A stretch of 64,000 nt of DNA from an uncultured Bacilli bacterium (GTDB lineage Bacteria; Bacillota_I; Bacilli_A; RF39; UBA660), in assembly GCA_934148845.1 (NCBI GenBank), contig CAKPDH010000002.1, positions 248,001 to 312,000 of the forward strand. The letters run 5' to 3'. The notes beneath the pieces are model-generated. The model was given only the letters and a program-made list of their open reading frames with translations, did no database searches and had not been told where the DNA came from. The translations under genes were made by a program, and so were the position numbers. Numbering within the stretch: position 1 is the stretch's first letter; every line of letters begins with the position of its first letter. Below, one piece after another: positions 8,449 to 16,573 of the stretch.

Positions 8449-9036
8449 TTATCTTTTTCTTATTTCTTCTTTAATAAATTTTATGAATTCATTAATTGAC
8501 ACTGGGCAAGTTTCTTCACTTCCATGTACTGTTGATATTTAAATTTCTTTACCTAATTCTTAACAAATTTCTGCAAGCATATTTTCACAAATATCCCAAT
8601 CTTTTTTGCTACCAATATTCATAATCTCTTACCGATAATGATACCCATAATACATCCATATTAGAATAAAAATTTTTATTAAATTGCACATATTCATTAC
8701 TTCTCGTTTTACTTGTCCACGAGTACAGAAAGAATAACAATATTCAGAGCAATATCATATTCTCTATATTGTTTATCTGATTCCATATATCAATAGGTTA
8801 GAGGTATATATTTGAGTATGATTTGGGCATTGTACTGATTTTAATACATATTTATGTCTTTTTGGTGATCCTATTCTAAATAACACAGCATTAAATTTTA
8901 TAGCATGACCTGAAGTTTCAAATAACGATATGTCTGCTATGACTTTTACTTAATTTACATAACCAATATTCTCCAGCAATCCATTTCTGGTTCAACATAA
9001 TAGGTAGTAATTATTAAGTTTATTATTATCTTCCAT
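8449..9036 (-). pseudogene. Heavily decayed gene of unknown family
   Basis: Protein-like stretches appear on the minus strand in all three frames in sequence. From an ATG at 9036: MEDNNKLNNYYLL, then a frame change to YVEPEMDCWRILVM, later HAIKFNAVLFRIGSPKRHK, then ESDKQYREYDIALNIVILSV, then NEYVQFNKNFYSNMDVLW, and finally HGSEETCPVSINEFIKFI, ending at a TAA (8449-8451). At least seven stops and several frame changes interrupt it. It cannot be translated as one protein. I do not recognise the family. The order of fragments argues for one ancestral gene of about 190 codons rather than several. Confidence 0.45.
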
Positions 9037-9142
9037 CAAACAATAACTCTCTATAAAATAAACTCTTAATAATCGTATTTTATATCATAGTATTTGTCTA
9101 TCTATACTATATAATATTTCATTACTTTTAATTAATGAAATT

Positions 9143-9166
9143 AAAAAGTCTATTACATTATAGACT
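9143..9166 (-). terminator. Minus-strand hairpin terminator
   Basis: AGTCTAT (9147-9153) pairs with ATAGACT (9160-9166), and on the minus strand the stem runs into TTTTTAA. It lies downstream of the Doc-like fragment and may back up the terminator at 9402-9427. The rest of 9037-9401 shows no gene or repeat that I can support. Confidence 0.5.
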
Positions 9167-9401
9167 CTTAATTCCAATGTTATTTGTATAATATATTTAT
9201 TAAAGGGCGCTAAAACAAGCAATATTAGTTATTGATTTAGTTGGTGTCGTAGTAGTTGTGGTTGTTAATTGAATGCTTAACATATTAACTTTTCCATTTC
9301 AAAAGTATCTAGATAGTACCACTTTATTTTAAATCTGTCGATTGTTTCACTTCATGGCACAAAACACAATATTTTTACTATTTTAATATGCTGTTAATCA
9401 T

Positions 9402-9427
9402 AAAAAAAGAAGAATTGAATCTTCTTT
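9402..9427 (-). terminator. Terminator of the Doc-like fragment
   Basis: AAAGAAGA (9406-9413) and TCTTCTTT (9420-9427) form a perfect 8-bp stem followed by a T-run on the minus strand, a few bases after the stop codon of the Doc-like gene. Confidence 0.7.
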
Positions 9428-9431
9428 ATCG

Positions 9432-9692
9432 CTATACCAATAGAGGATTATAATCAATTAATCTTGCTTTTACAAATTCTAATAATTCTTCATAAGTACA
9501 AGTCCCAGATGCAATAGAAACTATGGTATCATACATTTCATCTTGAGTATATACAAAATTAATATCATTTAAATCCAACATTTGTAATAAAACCATTAAA
9601 CCTGTTCTCTTATTAGCATTAGAAAACACATGTGAAGAAATAATATTATAACATAATCTACAAGATTTTTCTAATATAGTCGGATAAGCGAT
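9432..9692 (-). pseudogene. Truncated Doc/Fic-family toxin
   Basis: Reading the minus strand from the edge of the mobile element at 9692 gives AYPTILEKSCRLCYNII then SSHVFSNANKRTG and a helical tail to the stop at 9432. This is the C-terminal half of a Doc (death-on-curing) Fic-fold toxin, which AMPylates or phosphorylates targets such as EF-Tu. The catalytic motif HxFx(D/E)ANKxxR reads HVFSNANKR, with Asn in place of the acidic residue. The N-terminal half is absent: the frame enters the inverted repeat of the ISLre2-type element. The ATG at 9629 within the motif would give only 65 residues without the catalytic His. No antitoxin gene remains. Almost certainly inactive. Confidence 0.7.
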
Positions 9693-11317
9693 GTAGTAAA
9701 CTAGATGTGGGAAAACAAATTTTTAAATAAAAAAGAGAAAACACTCAAAAACTTAAAACTGTTATATAATTAAATTGTAAACAAAATATACACAGACCTT
9801 TAATGAACACTCAAAGTGTAAAAGGTTTTAAGGCGTTGTTTTCTCAATGAATATAATATCATTATTTGAATCATTTGTTAATCATTTAAATGAAATTTGT
9901 AAAAATAATTCGTTTTTACATGAACTAGAACATAACATTTCAATCTCTACCAATTCTTTTAACTTGGATGTTTTAAGAAATATTTTAGAATCTTTAGATT
10001 TAGAATATAAAAATTCTAAAGAAAGAAAATAAAAATACTATATCCAACAAACTAGAGAAAGAACTTTAATTACTTCTCTTGGATTATTAACTTTTAATAA
10101 AACTTATTATAAATCTAAAAATATAATAAATGGCAAATATGAATATTATAGTTTTTTAGAAGACTATTTAGGTGTTTCTAAATGGGCTAAACTGACTTTA
10201 GCTACTGAAACTAAACTTATTAATAATGCTTTAGATAATGGTTATTCTTGGTACGGTAATAATTCCATTCCTAATTATATTATTTCTAGGCAAACTATTT
10301 CTTCTAAAATTAAAGGTATTAATTATAATCATCAAGAAATTATTAAAAAGAAAGAAACCCCTGATGTTATTTATATTGAAGCAGATGAAGTTCACGCTAA
10401 CCTTCAATCTAGAGAAAAAGAAACCAAAAATAGAATTGTTCCCGTTATCCTTACTCACGAAGGTCACAAAGAAGAATTCGTTAAAAAGAAACAATTAAAA
10501 GAACAACATTATATTGCTTCCTCTATTCTTAAAACTGATAAATTATGGGAAGTGGCTTATAAATACCTTGATAATAAATATGATTTAAATAAAAAAACTA
10601 CAATATTTGTTTCTGGTGACGGTGGTTCTTGGATTAAAGGTTTTGATATTGCTTTTCCTAAAGCAATTTATGTTCTTGATCCATTTCATTATTTCAATAA
10701 AAAACTGTCTTACATTTTCAAGAAAGATCCTTTAATTACCTCTATTGCAGATTCTTATTTAAGAAACAGGATGATTAATGAATTTAAATTACTTGTTAGT
10801 GCTCAAATAAAAAAATATCCAGAACAAAAGAAAGAAATGATTAAAGTTCAAAATTTTCTTATAGATAATATTGAAGGTATCATTAATCAAAAACACCCAT
10901 TATATAAATGTCCTTGTTCTATGGAAGGTCATATATCAAATAAATATGCCAAATTTATTACTTCTAGACCACATTCATATTCAGAAGAAGGTTTAGAAAA
11001 TATTGTTCAATTACTTACTATGAAAGCTAATAGCATTAAACTAACAGATGAAATTTATCACCGATTTAAAACTGGTGAATGTACTTATAAAAATTTAAAT
11101 TTAGAAAAGTTTATTATAAACTTTAGAAATCAATCAAATAAAATTATCAATAATAATCTAAAATACAATGTTGAACATACTATTGATAATTCTAATTTTA
11201 ATCTTCAAGATAATTACAGATTAGATTATTTCTTATCTAAAAGATTATAAAAAAAAATACAAATTAATTATATAACTTGTATTTTCTCAATAAATTTTCC
11301 AACATTTATTTTACTTC
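9693..11317 (+). mobile_element. ISLre2-family-like insertion sequence
   Basis: A ~1.6-kb element bounded by imperfect 23-bp terminal inverted repeats: left 9693-9715 (GTAGTAAACTAGATGTGGGA then AAA) and right 11295-11317 (ending TTATTTTACTTC), matching at 19 of 23 positions when one is reversed. It carries one transposase gene and a terminator-like hairpin (AATACAA against TTGTATT, ~11255-11285) after it. The left end cuts the Doc-like gene. The 5' half of that gene is not found beyond the right end, so the flank was later lost or rearranged. I could not identify a clear target-site duplication. Confidence 0.7.
9847..11250 (+). pseudogene. ISLre2-type (UPF0236) transposase with one nonsense codon
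   Basis: A single frame runs from ATG 9847 to TAA 11250, about 467 codons, the usual size for this transposase family, interrupted only by a TAA at 10030-10032. Before it: an N-terminal helical part. After it: TLITSLGLLTFNKTYYKSK, YIEADEVHANLQ (candidate catalytic Asp/Glu), SGDGGSWIKGFDIAFPKAIY and VLDPFHYFNKKL, all family landmarks. No start codon occurs between the stop and a GTG at 10552, so the downstream part can only make a 232-residue fragment. Transposition by its own enzyme is unlikely unless the stop is read through or a sequencing error. Confidence 0.8.
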
Positions 11318-11320
11318 ACC
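11250..11320 (+). repeat. 71-bp ISLre2 right-end repeat, copy 1
   Basis: The last 71 bp of the element, comprising the A-run, the AATACAA/TTGTATT hairpin and the right inverted repeat, recurs at 16339-16409 with one mismatch (T here, C there at 11308). Confidence 0.85.
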
Positions 11321-11378
11321 TTGCATTTTTTACAAAAAAATTAAAAAATAAGTAAAAAATGCAAGATATAATTATCTT
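11320..11378 (-). terminator. Terminator of the secreted-protein/ABC operon
   Basis: On the minus strand AAGATAATTATATCTT forms a hairpin followed by GCATTTTTTAC, just after the lipoprotein stop codon. The tail CTTGCATTTTTTAC (11320-11333) is also repeated inverted, without mismatch, at 11352-11365, directly abutting the IS right end. Confidence 0.65.
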
Positions 11379-11381
11379 ACA

Positions 11382-11864
11382 TTAGTTTTCCTCTACATGA
11401 ATAATTTTATTTTTTATTTCTGATTCTACTATATATAAATCTTCTTTTGTAATTCTTAGTTCTTCATTCATTACGTCAAACGAAAAAATAAGTTTTTTAT
11501 AATTCGAAATTGTTTCTTCACTACAACCATTATCATTTTTTTCTAAATCATTAAAATCAATTTCACAATTATTACTTTTTAATTTGTTATTAGCATAATA
11601 ATATTGTATTTCTTCATTATTAGTTACGATACTAAAGTAATTATTTTGATAATCTTCGTCATCAAAATAGTAAGTATATTTATCACCTGACATAATGGTT
11701 TTTGTATAATAATTTCCTTTTTTCTCCCAATTATATCCTTTCAATACCTCATCTAATCTATAATCGGTTTTATTTATCTTCTTATCCAAACAACCTGTAC
11801 TAAAAAATACAACATAAAATGTTAACAAAAATAACATTGCAATTTTTTTACTTACTTTTTTCAT
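11382..11864 (-). CDS. Small lipoprotein, possible immunity factor
   Basis: A 160-residue protein with a type II signal peptide: KK-rich start, hydrophobic core (MLFLLTFYVVFF) and lipobox FSTGC with the lipidated Cys at 25. The mature part is hydrophilic and rich in Asn, Asp, Lys and Tyr, with no domain I recognise. It starts inside the 3' end of the ABC ATPase gene (17-bp overlap), so it is translationally coupled as the last gene of the operon. In bacteriocin-type cassettes the last gene often encodes a membrane-anchored immunity protein. That role is inferred from position and topology only. It could equally be a substrate-binding helper for the transporter. Confidence 0.65.
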   Translation of the reverse strand: MKKVSKKIAMLFLLTFYVVFFSTGCLDKKINKTDYRLDEVLKGYNWEKKGNYYTKTIMSGDKYTYYFDDEDYQNNYFSIVTNNEEIQYYYANNKLKSNNCEIDFNDLEKNDNGCSEETISNYKKLIFSFDVMNEELRITKEDLYIVESEIKNKIIHVEEN

Positions 11865-12495
11865 ATTTTGTTACCTTTCCACAATCAACACGATACACAA
11901 TATCACACAATAAATCAATATCTTCTTTTATATGAGAAGCTAATAAAATTAACTTTCCTTTCTTCTTTTCATTTAATATAAGTTCTCTAATATTTTTGAC
12001 AGAGCTATCATCCAATCCATTAAATGGTTCATCAAAAATTAAAATATCATCATCTTCCATCAAAACCTGAGCAATCCCTAATTTTTGTTTTGTTCCAACT
12101 GAATAATTTTTAACTAGTTTTGTCTGATCTGATTCAGAAATAGAAACTTTCCTTAAAATTTCTAATATATCATCTTTAGTTATTTTATTTTTTATTTTAG
12201 AAAGTAAAACTAAATTTTCGATTCCTGATAAATCATCCATAAATTTAGGTTTTTCTATTAGTGCGGAAATATTTTTAGGAAAACACCTATCATCATAAAT
12301 ATTTATTCTATTTACTTCTACATATCCACTATCTGGTTCTAAAAAACCACATATAGTTTTAAAAAGTACACTCTTTCCAGAAGCATTTCTTCCTATAATT
12401 CCATAAATTTTTCCTTTCTGAAATTCCAGCGAAACATTATTTAATACAATATTATTTTTAAATTTTTTTGTGACATGTTCTATTTTTATCATCAT
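11848..12495 (-). CDS. ABC transporter ATP-binding protein
   Basis: A 215-residue single-domain ATPase with every required motif: Walker A GRNASGKS (35-42), signature YSVGTKQKLG (131-140), Walker B ILIFDEP (151-157), D-loop GLDD (160-163) and the switch His in LLASHIKED (184-192). The variant Walker A (Asn-Ala for the usual Gly-Ala/Ser) keeps the Lys-Ser pair. The family exports peptides or drugs, or protects against them, driven by ATP hydrolysis at the inner face of the membrane. It sits after two membrane-protein genes, its likely permease subunits, and overlaps the lipoprotein gene. AGAGGTGATTT precedes two tandem ATGs; either may be used. Confidence 0.92.
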   Translation of the reverse strand: MMIKIEHVTKKFKNNIVLNNVSLEFQKGKIYGIIGRNASGKSVLFKTICGFLEPDSGYVEVNRINIYDDRCFPKNISALIEKPKFMDDLSGIENLVLLSKIKNKITKDDILEILRKVSISESDQTKLVKNYSVGTKQKLGIAQVLMEDDDILIFDEPFNGLDDSSVKNIRELILNEKKKGKLILLASHIKEDIDLLCDIVYRVDCGKVTKYEKSK

Positions 12496-12506
12496 AAATC
12501 ACCTCT

Positions 12507-13256
12507 TTAAATATCATCTAATCCAGAAATAATTTTCATTTTTTTACTAATTTGAAAAAAATTTAAAAGTAAAAGAAAATATATAATTATATAGAAAATA
12601 ATTGATTCTATAATATCCTTACCAATTGATTTAGTAAATCCCAATTGATTTATATATCTACTTATATTAAGCACTGTATTCCCAAAAATTACAGAACTTC
12701 CTAAACTAAGATATAAAATAATAATGAGCATGATACATAAAACCATTTTTGTATTTTTTAATTTCATAATTAACAGTAATGATAACATAACCAATAGTAA
12801 TAGATACAAAAAATATTTTATTACATAAACAAATGACACTATTCCATCATTTGCTAAATATCCCAACTGATTTTTCATATCTTCAGTATGTTCAATTATA
12901 TTAGCAGATATTCCTATACAAAGTAAGGAACTAATAAAATAGTAAATAACAATTGCAATTGAGGTTGCCAACAAATATGTTCCCAATTCTTTCTTACTAC
13001 CACTTCTTAAAATCAAAAAATTATTTGTATAAAAGAAATTAAAGCATCGTATAATCAATAATAACAATGGCGGAAATACAAAAATTAGAAAAAAATTTTG
13101 GCTTGTTAAACACTTTGTAAATATATAAAAATAGTTCTGCCCTACATTTCCATTAGAAAATACAAAACTTCCAAAAAACACATATAAATTTATAAATAAG
13201 ACAGTTTTTGTGTTCAAAATTTTTTTTAATGCATACTTAACAATTTCATTATTCAT
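12507..13256 (-). CDS. ABC transporter membrane subunit
   Basis: About 249 residues with six hydrophobic spans (near residues 15-30, 45-65, 95-115, 145-170, 175-200 and 220-240), typical of an ABC-2 type permease without clear sequence motifs. I place the start at the ATG at 13256: it overlaps the stop codon of the upstream permease by eight bases (ATGAATAA) and has AAGGTG upstream, whereas a longer version from 13292 would run far into the previous gene. It should pair with the neighbouring 269-residue permease and the ATPase downstream to form one exporter. The substrate is probably the secreted protein of the same operon, or a toxin to which it confers protection. Confidence 0.75.
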   Translation of the reverse strand: MNNEIVKYALKKILNTKTVLFINLYVFFGSFVFSNGNVGQNYFYIFTKCLTSQNFFLIFVFPPLLLLIIRCFNFFYTNNFLILRSGSKKELGTYLLATSIAIVIYYFISSLLCIGISANIIEHTEDMKNQLGYLANDGIVSFVYVIKYFLYLLLLVMLSLLLIMKLKNTKMVLCIMLIIILYLSLGSSVIFGNTVLNISRYINQLGFTKSIGKDIIESIIFYIIIYFLLLLNFFQISKKMKIISGLDDI

Positions 13257-14058
13257 ATAAATCAAACACCTTCTGTCTTTTTTTAAATGCAATTACTAAT
13301 AGTATTGTTGATACCAATAACCAAATAAATAAAGAAATGGCAGTAACAAAATAGTTCATACTAGGAATATAACCCTGAAATATGTTAATACTTTCTGCTA
13401 TATAAACCAAGTCTATATTTTTTATCAAAGGAGCAATAAGAGTTAATATAAAGTAAATTCCATAATTGATAAACATTAAAATAATAAACATTCTAATAAT
13501 TGCAATATGTTGTTTTTTAATTCTAGAAAATATGATTAATGAAATATTAACAATAATAATAGAATATATACAATTATACAATATGCTAATCAGTAAATAA
13601 CTATATTGTCCAAGTGATTCTAAATTTGGCAATCCTAATACTTCCAAAGGAGAATCAACATATAAAATTTTATCTGAAAAAAGAATTTTTCCAATTATGA
13701 AAATAATGATTGATGAAAATAGTGTATAACAAATAGCTTTTATATAAGATTTAACAATATTTTTTATGATATATTTTTTGTAACATGATTTTAAAATAAT
13801 ATTCTGATATATACCACTTGAAAGTTCTTTATAGAAAGAAGTCGTAGCAAAAATTGTAATTAAAATGGGGCTAAGAAATAAAAGAATTTCGCCTATATTG
13901 GCAGTTCTCACAAAATACCAAAAAGAAAGGGCATTAAGCCCTTTCGTAGAAAATACAGGCACTAGTAAGGATTGATTTATATAGTTATAACAATTGATGC
14001 CAAAAAATAATATAGTTAAACATAAAATAAAAATTTCATTTTTATATTTTCTAATCAC
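13249..14058 (-). CDS. ABC transporter membrane subunit
   Basis: About 269 residues with six predicted membrane spans (first at ~10-30, the rest between 50 and 265), a second ABC-2-like permease of the cassette. The frame opens with an ATG at 14070, but a purine-rich AAGGATGGTG lies over that ATG and six bases before a GTG at 14058, so the GTG (giving MIRKYKNEIF) is the more likely start. It follows the secreted-protein gene by about 30 bp and overlaps the next permease by eight bases. Two unequal permeases with one ATPase suggest a heterodimeric membrane unit. No substrate-specific motif is visible. Confidence 0.7.
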   Translation of the reverse strand: MIRKYKNEIFILCLTILFFGINCYNYINQSLLVPVFSTKGLNALSFWYFVRTANIGEILLFLSPILITIFATTSFYKELSSGIYQNIILKSCYKKYIIKNIVKSYIKAICYTLFSSIIIFIIGKILFSDKILYVDSPLEVLGLPNLESLGQYSYLLISILYNCIYSIIIVNISLIIFSRIKKQHIAIIRMFIILMFINYGIYFILTLIAPLIKNIDLVYIAESINIFQGYIPSMNYFVTAISLFIWLLVSTILLVIAFKKRQKVFDLYE

Positions 14059-14089
14059 AAATAACACCATCCTTAATAAACCTTATATT

Positions 14090-14521
14090 TTACTCATTTC
14101 CGGCACTATAAATTGCACTAATAGTTCCATCTGTTAAATGCCAAGAACTTTGTGCTATTCTAGCTCTATAGTCACCTAACATAAGTGCAGGATAAAAACC
14201 AGTTACTCCATCTGATGGATAAGTGTAAGTTTTTCCACCAGTCAATTCTCCCCAGTAAGTTGAACCAATTTTCCATTCATTTAATGCCTCATTATAATAT
14301 TGAAGCATTGTTTTCATCTTAGTTGATTGAGTAATATCAGTTAATGTCTGGTTTCCCTCTTTTACTTTAGTTCTTGCTGCACTAGTATAGACACTAGCAT
14401 CTGCTCCACCAACTTTTACATTATTGATATGCCATGGGGCAGTATTATAGGCTAATACTCCAGATTTACTCAATGCTAAAGTTACAACAAACGCAAGGGC
14501 TAATGCTTTAATGTTTTTCAT
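14090..14521 (-). CDS. Small secreted protein, bacteriocin candidate
   Basis: A 143-residue protein with a clear Sec signal peptide: MKNIKALALAFVVTLALSKS, then GVLA as the likely cleavage site before YNTAPWHINN. The mature part (~119 residues) has no Cys and is rich in Thr, Ser, Tyr, Gly and Trp, with a C-terminal half (FYPALMLGDYRARI, SSWHLTDGT) that looks beta-rich. Small Cys-free secreted proteins encoded before ABC genes include the lactococcin-972-like bacteriocins, but I cannot match the mature sequence to that or any other family with confidence. I chose ATG 14521 because AAAGGATG sits at proper spacing; a GTG at 14530 overlaps that site. It is the first gene of the five-gene operon. 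Confidence 0.7.
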   Translation of the reverse strand: MKNIKALALAFVVTLALSKSGVLAYNTAPWHINNVKVGGADASVYTSAARTKVKEGNQTLTDITQSTKMKTMLQYYNEALNEWKIGSTYWGELTGGKTYTYPSDGVTGFYPALMLGDYRARIAQSSWHLTDGTISAIYSAGNE

Positions 14522-14759
14522 ACTATACACATCCTTTCTAACTAATTTTTGCTTCCATGAACTAGATTTTTATAATATTGCAATACTATAAAAAAATACT
14601 ACAACATTCATTCTCCACATCTTAATCATATCACTAAATATTCATTTTTACAATAAAAAACAAATAGTAGACTAAAATTTTCTAAAAAAATAACAAAATA
14701 AATTTTGTTATCCGTCCCCATAAGAGGACATTTTTGTTATAATGTAGTAAGTGATAAAT

Positions 14760-15994
14760 ATGGAACATATGAATATTAACAATTTTAATACTTGGGCTAA
14801 AAATCATATTTTAGATGAAAATAAATTTGATAACGATGGTTATATTATTATGGAAAATGATTCTAATTTTAAATCTACTGGCATTATTTCTAAAATTTTT
14901 GAAGATCATTGGGATTCTTTTTATTCTAAATATAAAGTTGTTATTGATACTAAACGTTCCAATGCTTCTAAAGAAATTAACAAAATTATTAACTGTTCTA
15001 ATCATAAACTTGGTGCTTCTGTTTTTGTTTGTCCTAATGATGATGAAGTTTATTTTTGCCATCATACTTGTAAAGGTAAACTTTGCTCTTCTTGTGATAT
15101 TAAGTCTAAAAAGATTAAAACTCAAAACATTTTAGAAAAATGTATTAATACTAAACATAGACATATTACTTTTACTATTCCTAATGATTTAGTTCTTTAC
15201 TTTTTTGATGACTTAACTTCTAATAATTTACTTTTTGATTCCGTTTGTGAAACTATTTATTCAGTTATTAATGGTAAAGTTAAAAAAAGGTATAAATATA
15301 AATTTATTCCCGGTTTCTTTGCTTTTCTTCATACTTTTGGTAGACCTCTTAATTTTAATCCTCACATTCATGTTATTATTGCTGAAGGTTTAATTGATAA
15401 AATGCACAATTTCAAAAAATACAATTATTTTAATTATTATGCTTTATCTAAACGTTTTATGAAAATTCTTTTAGATAAAATGGAATCTTATTTTGGTAAA
15501 GATTAATTTAAAGATATTAAAAACAAAATGTATCTTAAATATCCTAATGGTTTTTATGTTAATAACAAATTAGAAGATGATGGTTACAAATTTAATTCTA
15601 TTGAAGATTTAATAAGATTGTTACTCGATATTGTTCTAGGCCTGTTATTGCTGAATCTCGCATTATTAATTATGATGGTAATAATGTCACTTGGTTTTAT
15701 TCTGATCATACTCATGAACAATATCATGAAGTTACTAAATCTGCCTTTTCATTTATTTCTAAACTATTGAGACATCTTCTTCCTCCTAACTTTAAATCTA
15801 TTAGATATTATGGTTTTTATAACAAATCTGCTTCATTATGTGATAAACTTATTTTGTTAGTAAAAAAAGAAAAAAGAAATTTTATGCGTTCTTTACTTAA
15901 ATGGCATAATTCTATTTCAACTTCTTTTCATAGATTTCCTACCAGATGTCCTAAATGTGGTACTCTTATGGAACTATGCTTTGAAGTTACTTGA
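14760..15994 (+). pseudogene. IS91-like HUH transposase, nonsense and frameshift
   Basis: IS91-family transposases move by rolling-circle replication using an HUH nuclease. The N-terminal zinc module (CPNDDEVYFCHHTCKGKLC then CDIK), the KHRHITFTIP strand and the HUH motif in NPHIHVIIAEG are present. A TAA at 15504-15506 stops the frame after YFGKD; the same frame continues past it, then one base is lost near 15608-15613, after which the next frame gives VTRYCSRPVIAESRI (candidate nucleophilic Tyr), SFISKLLRHLLPPNFKS, IRYYGFYNKSA and a final zinc ribbon RCPKCGTLMELC. Both lesions are upstream of or near the catalytic Tyr, so the enzyme is dead as written. The start is uncertain (GTG 14751, ATG 14760 or 14769). 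Confidence 0.8.
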
Positions 15995-16063
15995 TTTGGT
16001 GGCTTATATATGGGATCTTTTACTAGAAAATATAAAAAAAACATTTAAAATTTGAATTTAGTC

Positions 16064-16225
16064 ATGGCCATTAAATTTAAATGTCCTAAATGTGGTTTTG
16101 AAAGATTAGTTCCACAATCTGAATTTAAAAAAATGAATAATAAAACTTTTAAAGACAATAAATTATTTATTTGTGATATATGTAATATCCAAATGAATTC
16201 AATTACTGTTGAAGTAGATTATTAA
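16064..16225 (+). CDS. 53-residue zinc-ribbon protein
   Basis: A short open frame from ATG 16064 to TAA 16225 encodes 53 residues with two Cys pairs: CPKCGFERLVPQSE near the start and CDICN at about 37-41. Four Cys spaced like this form a zinc ribbon, usually for nucleic-acid binding. It lies ~70 bp after the broken IS91-like transposase on the same strand, so it could be a passenger gene of that element. There is no strong ribosome-binding site (GAATTTAGTC precedes the ATG), which lowers confidence. It might instead be a remnant of a longer protein. I do not know a function. Confidence 0.45.
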   Translation: MAIKFKCPKCGFERLVPQSEFKKMNNKTFKDNKLFICDICNIQMNSITVEVDY

Positions 16226-16573
16226 AAATTTATTTATATTTTAAAAACGGACTTAATTGCCGAATTTTTGTTTTACTCTTATCTTTAAACATGAACATAT
16301 TTTTATTTTTAATATTTAGAAGAGCTTTCCTAATATATAAAAAAAATACAAATTAATTATATAACTTGTATTTTCTCAATAAATTTTCCAACATTTACTT
16401 TACTTCACCATTTATGATTTAAATTCTCCATTTACAATGGTCTATCTAAAATATGTACATATTTTTTGTATCATGGACACATTTTGCATACAAAACGTCA
16501 ATTTTGAATAAAAATTAGATGTTTTTATCAATTTTTCATTTTTTTAAAATCTTAACAATCTTTATAAAACAAG
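16226..16573. other. Intergenic stretch with an IS right-end relic
   Basis: About 350 bp between the zinc-ribbon gene and secA. It holds the 71-bp ISLre2 right-end copy at 16339-16409. The rest is AT-rich with no open frame, tRNA or terminator that I can support. No clear hairpin follows the secA stop at 16574. Confidence 0.6.
16339..16409 (+). repeat. 71-bp ISLre2 right-end repeat, copy 2 (solo)
   Basis: Seventy of 71 bases match 11250-11320, including the right inverted repeat (16384-16406), but no transposase of that family precedes it. It is a solo end left by a deleted or partly copied element, 5 kb from the full one and in the same orientation. Confidence 0.85.

Noticed and set aside
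10030..10032. TAA in the ISLre2 transposase as a recoded or read-through codon
   Set aside because: Other TAA codons in the window act as stops, and nothing suggests read-through. A simple nonsense mutation is the plain reading.
10231..10498. Antisense and shifted open frames in the transposase (and at 14811-15135)
   Set aside because: They mirror the true coding frame on the other strand or in another frame, with Ile/Leu- or Asn/Phe-rich content caused by AT bias, and lack ribosome-binding sites.
14743..14766. GTAGTAAGTGATAAATATGG as a second IS left end before the IS91-like gene
   Set aside because: Seven bases match the left repeat at 9693 exactly, but the rest needs gaps. Too weak to claim an element of that family here.
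16420..16520. The TGGACACATTTTGCATAC region as an end of an IS21-like element
   Set aside because: It is suggestive by eye only; no partner repeat and no transposase remains.
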